This document shows positions 61,673 to 64,000 of a stretch of 64,000 nt of DNA, in pieces (position 1 is the first letter of the stretch; the number at the start of each line of letters is the position of its first letter). The notes beneath the pieces were generated by a model that did not search any database, was not told the origin of the DNA, and worked only from the letters and a program-made list of their open reading frames with translations. Position numbers and translations under genes: made by a program. The stretch spans positions 2,967,733-3,031,732 of the forward strand of contig JAGGNK010011114.1 of the NCBI GenBank assembly GCA_017590115.1. The letters run 5' to 3'. This stretch comes from Montifringilla adamsi (lineage: Eukaryota; Chordata; Aves; Passeriformes; Passeridae).

Positions 61673-64000
61673 AAGGAAAACAATGATAATCCCAAAATCA
61701 CTATCATCTGTCCTCTGGCTCACAGTGACTCTCTGGAGCCCAGTCTGCCTCCAGAGTGAGGTAAAACCTGCACCCAGCAAATATTCTGTGGGGAGAACAG
61801 GAGGAAAAAGACATGAGGAAAGTGAGACTAAACAGCTTCATGTCCCTGGGAGTACTTCAAATGCAAAATATTTCAGCAAATGAGCCTCTCTGAGCATATT
61901 ACTGCTAAAACTACTGTAATAGGGTTGGGACAGCATGTCCCTGTTAATGTCATTTAGAGGTTTTTGGGGTTTCTGTTTGTTTTTTTTTTTTTCTTTTTTC
62001 TTTTTGTTTTGTGTTGTTGTTGTTGTTGTTTGGTTTGGTTTGGTTTTGGTTTGGTTTTTTTCCCCTTCATTAAAGACATACCTCAGTGTCTCTACCTGCA
62101 CTTTGTAAAGTTAAAAAAAATCCCTCATCTGTCAGAATGCAAGTTAAGTCACCTGTTTTCAAAACTCTTTTTCTCTTCTTCAGATATCCTTTCTCTCCTT
62201 CATCCTAACTCCTTCCATTGCTTTAAGAAAAAAATCCTCTCAAGTGGTTAGGAAACTATATTTATTCAGAAATTACAGGTTCTCCTTGGTTCTTCTCTCT
62301 GTTTTCTTTATTAAAGTATTTAAAATAAATATTTTACCTCAAATATAAGGAATAAGAAATGGGGAAGATGTGACCCAGTTTCCTTCTTCTTCTTCTGAGG
62401 TATTTTCAGTAATTCTTAAGAGGATTTCCTCAAATGTCTTTTCAATATTCTGCTTTCCTTCCCACGATGTCTTTTGTTTTAATATTCATGAAGGACCTGG
62501 AGCTGGGTGAGATGTGGCTCTGTCACTTCCAGGGATGAGAGGAGCTCAGTGTAAGGAAGAGCATTTCTCTCAGAAGGCAGAAATAGAGTCAGTGGGTGGA
62601 TTAAGAGGTCTTTCAGAGACACTAAAATCATGCTTTTCTGGAAAGACAAAAAATTAGATATCATTGAGTAGAATATTTTAAGTTCAGAAGGCAGTTTTTC
62701 TAATCTTCTCACATGCCCTCCTACATTTTTCACATTTTACTGAAATAATCTGATTTTTTTTTTTTTTTTAGTAAGTGGAAATGGAAGTTGGGAAAAAAGT
62801 TAGAAAAGACACATTTATATTTAACAACGTCTAGTGATTTCAACCACCTCTCATTTAAATACAGGCATCCACCTGACTAAATGGACCTTTGTTCACATGG
62901 CTTGTATTGGGACAGAGATTTCATTTGCTTCTCACATGAATTTTAAATATTTTCAAGTATTTGAAGTTGTCTTCGAAATATGAAATTTTTCATTTGTTGT
63001 AGTGGTACCATTTACAGTCATTTTGATCATCACTACCGAAACAGCTTTTTATGTCTTTCAGGTTTGTTAAAATCTTAACAACATCATCAGTTGCCTAATC
63101 CTAATTTAAATTATAAAAGGAATTAGAGTTCGAATTATCTTAAAGTTGTTTATCTTCCGCTGTAACAAGTGCAATAATTGACATTTTCAGGTTTGACTGA
63201 TGACCTGAGGACCCCTCTTTGCAGGGAGTGATTTGCCTGGTGAATTTTTTTTGGGAAGACCCCAGGAATTCTATAGGCCTACAGACATCCAGCTGCTCTG
63301 CAAAGGTAGTTCTGGCAGCTGCTGTGAAATTATAGAGGATTATTTTTGACAAAATAAAAATGCTTGGAAGTTGAGTCATAAGTCTCTCCTCTGGAGAAGA
63401 AATAATTTTTTCATAATAGCATAAAGATAAGCAAAGATTAGCAAAGATAAGAAATTTAAAGGCAGAATTTTTCACAAAGTATTTCTTGGTTTGTTTTTTT
63501 TGTTTGTTTTTGTTTTTGTTTTTCTTTAGTGCATATTGCAGGAAAAAAAATCTTAATGGCACTATAGAGTATGGATCTGAGGAAAGACAGATTTCGCCTT
63601 AGCAGAAGGCAGTCAGTACTTCTGATAAAATGTAGAATTTATATTTGGTTAATTTGTCTTTTTTTTACTGGAGCATTTATGAAATAACATATTTATTTGT
63701 TAACTTAGGCCCTCATCTTGAAAATAATTTGCCTTGGCAAGTTTGATTTAAAATGCAAGCAAAATGGATGTGATGTAAGTTTTTTGTTCCTCTCCTGAAG
63801 CTTCCCCACTGTTCAGTGTTTCAACCAGAGAAATTTATTTCTTGCAGGCTCAGTAGTGGCATCAAAAATCAGAAGTGCTGACAAACAGAGCATCTCTACA
63901 GACAATGACAAGCTCTGTTTGAAGCCAGCAGCATTTGGGGCTTTTTTTTTTTATTATTATTTTTAATTTTTTCTCCTTTTAAATGCGAGTACTGAAGTTT
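61673..64000. other. Unique non-coding DNA
   Basis: No gene is supported. T/G-rich low complexity lies at 61978-62060, with (TTG)n and (TTTGG)n runs, and again at 63487-63527. The 140-codon minus-strand frame at 63140-63562 partly reads through the second tract. The stretch near 63140-63190 (CTTCCGCTGTAACAAGTGCA) keeps a CpG and could be conserved. Confidence 0.55.
61978..62060. repeat. T/G-rich low-complexity tract
   Basis: It contains a 12-base T run, (TTG)n at about 62011-62030 and (TTTGG)n at about 62029-62057 on the plus strand. Confidence 0.85.

Overview
This window looks like non-coding DNA from a bird genome, most likely a songbird. Four things suggest this. The base composition is AT-leaning with few CpGs. 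Recognisable interspersed repeats are sparse, and I see no mammalian-type SINEs. There are two copies of one LTR family of the avian endogenous-retrovirus type. There is also an older LTR remnant whose sequence words I recognise from bird ERVL-like repeats. The A/C-rich and T/G-rich low-complexity patches also fit a bird. The species and chromosome cannot be determined from the sequence.

I find no supported protein-coding gene or exon. Open reading frames are short, lie on both strands, carry no recognisable domain, and often sit inside repeats; the longest uninterrupted one without Ns is 173 codons (minus strand, 43225-43746). There is no convincing rRNA, tRNA or CRISPR array. The window is best read as part of a gene desert or a very large intron.

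Layout: 1-1166 is unique sequence with a T homopolymer. 1167-1627 is a solo LTR (plus strand) with matching terminal inverted repeats and a likely target-site duplication. 2389-2557 is an 84/85-bp tandem duplication. 2558-25649 is mostly unique AT-rich sequence with several stretches that look like conserved non-coding elements and a few microsatellites. 25650-26109 is a second LTR of the same family in the opposite orientation, followed by a purine-rich tract and a hairpin. 26158-31984 is unique sequence. 31985-32420 is the best candidate regulatory element, with four TAATTA homeodomain cores and unusually many CpGs. 35617-35986 holds two hairpins and a 74-bp tandem duplication. 39685-39934 is a 250-N assembly gap between long T tracts. 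40513-40600 is a 22-bp minisatellite. 41757-41927 is a long alternating purine-pyrimidine microsatellite. 45304-45521 is an A/C-only strand-asymmetric tract. 50292-50422 is a polypyrimidine tract. 59730-60080 is an eroded ERVL-like LTR remnant. 61476-61672 holds two pentanucleotide repeats.

With no genes there is no pathway to describe. The biological content, if any, is regulatory: putative enhancer-like elements scattered through the unique DNA, and two LTRs that each keep an intact POU octamer at the same internal offset. Conserved-element calls rest on composition and motif density only and need a cross-species alignment.
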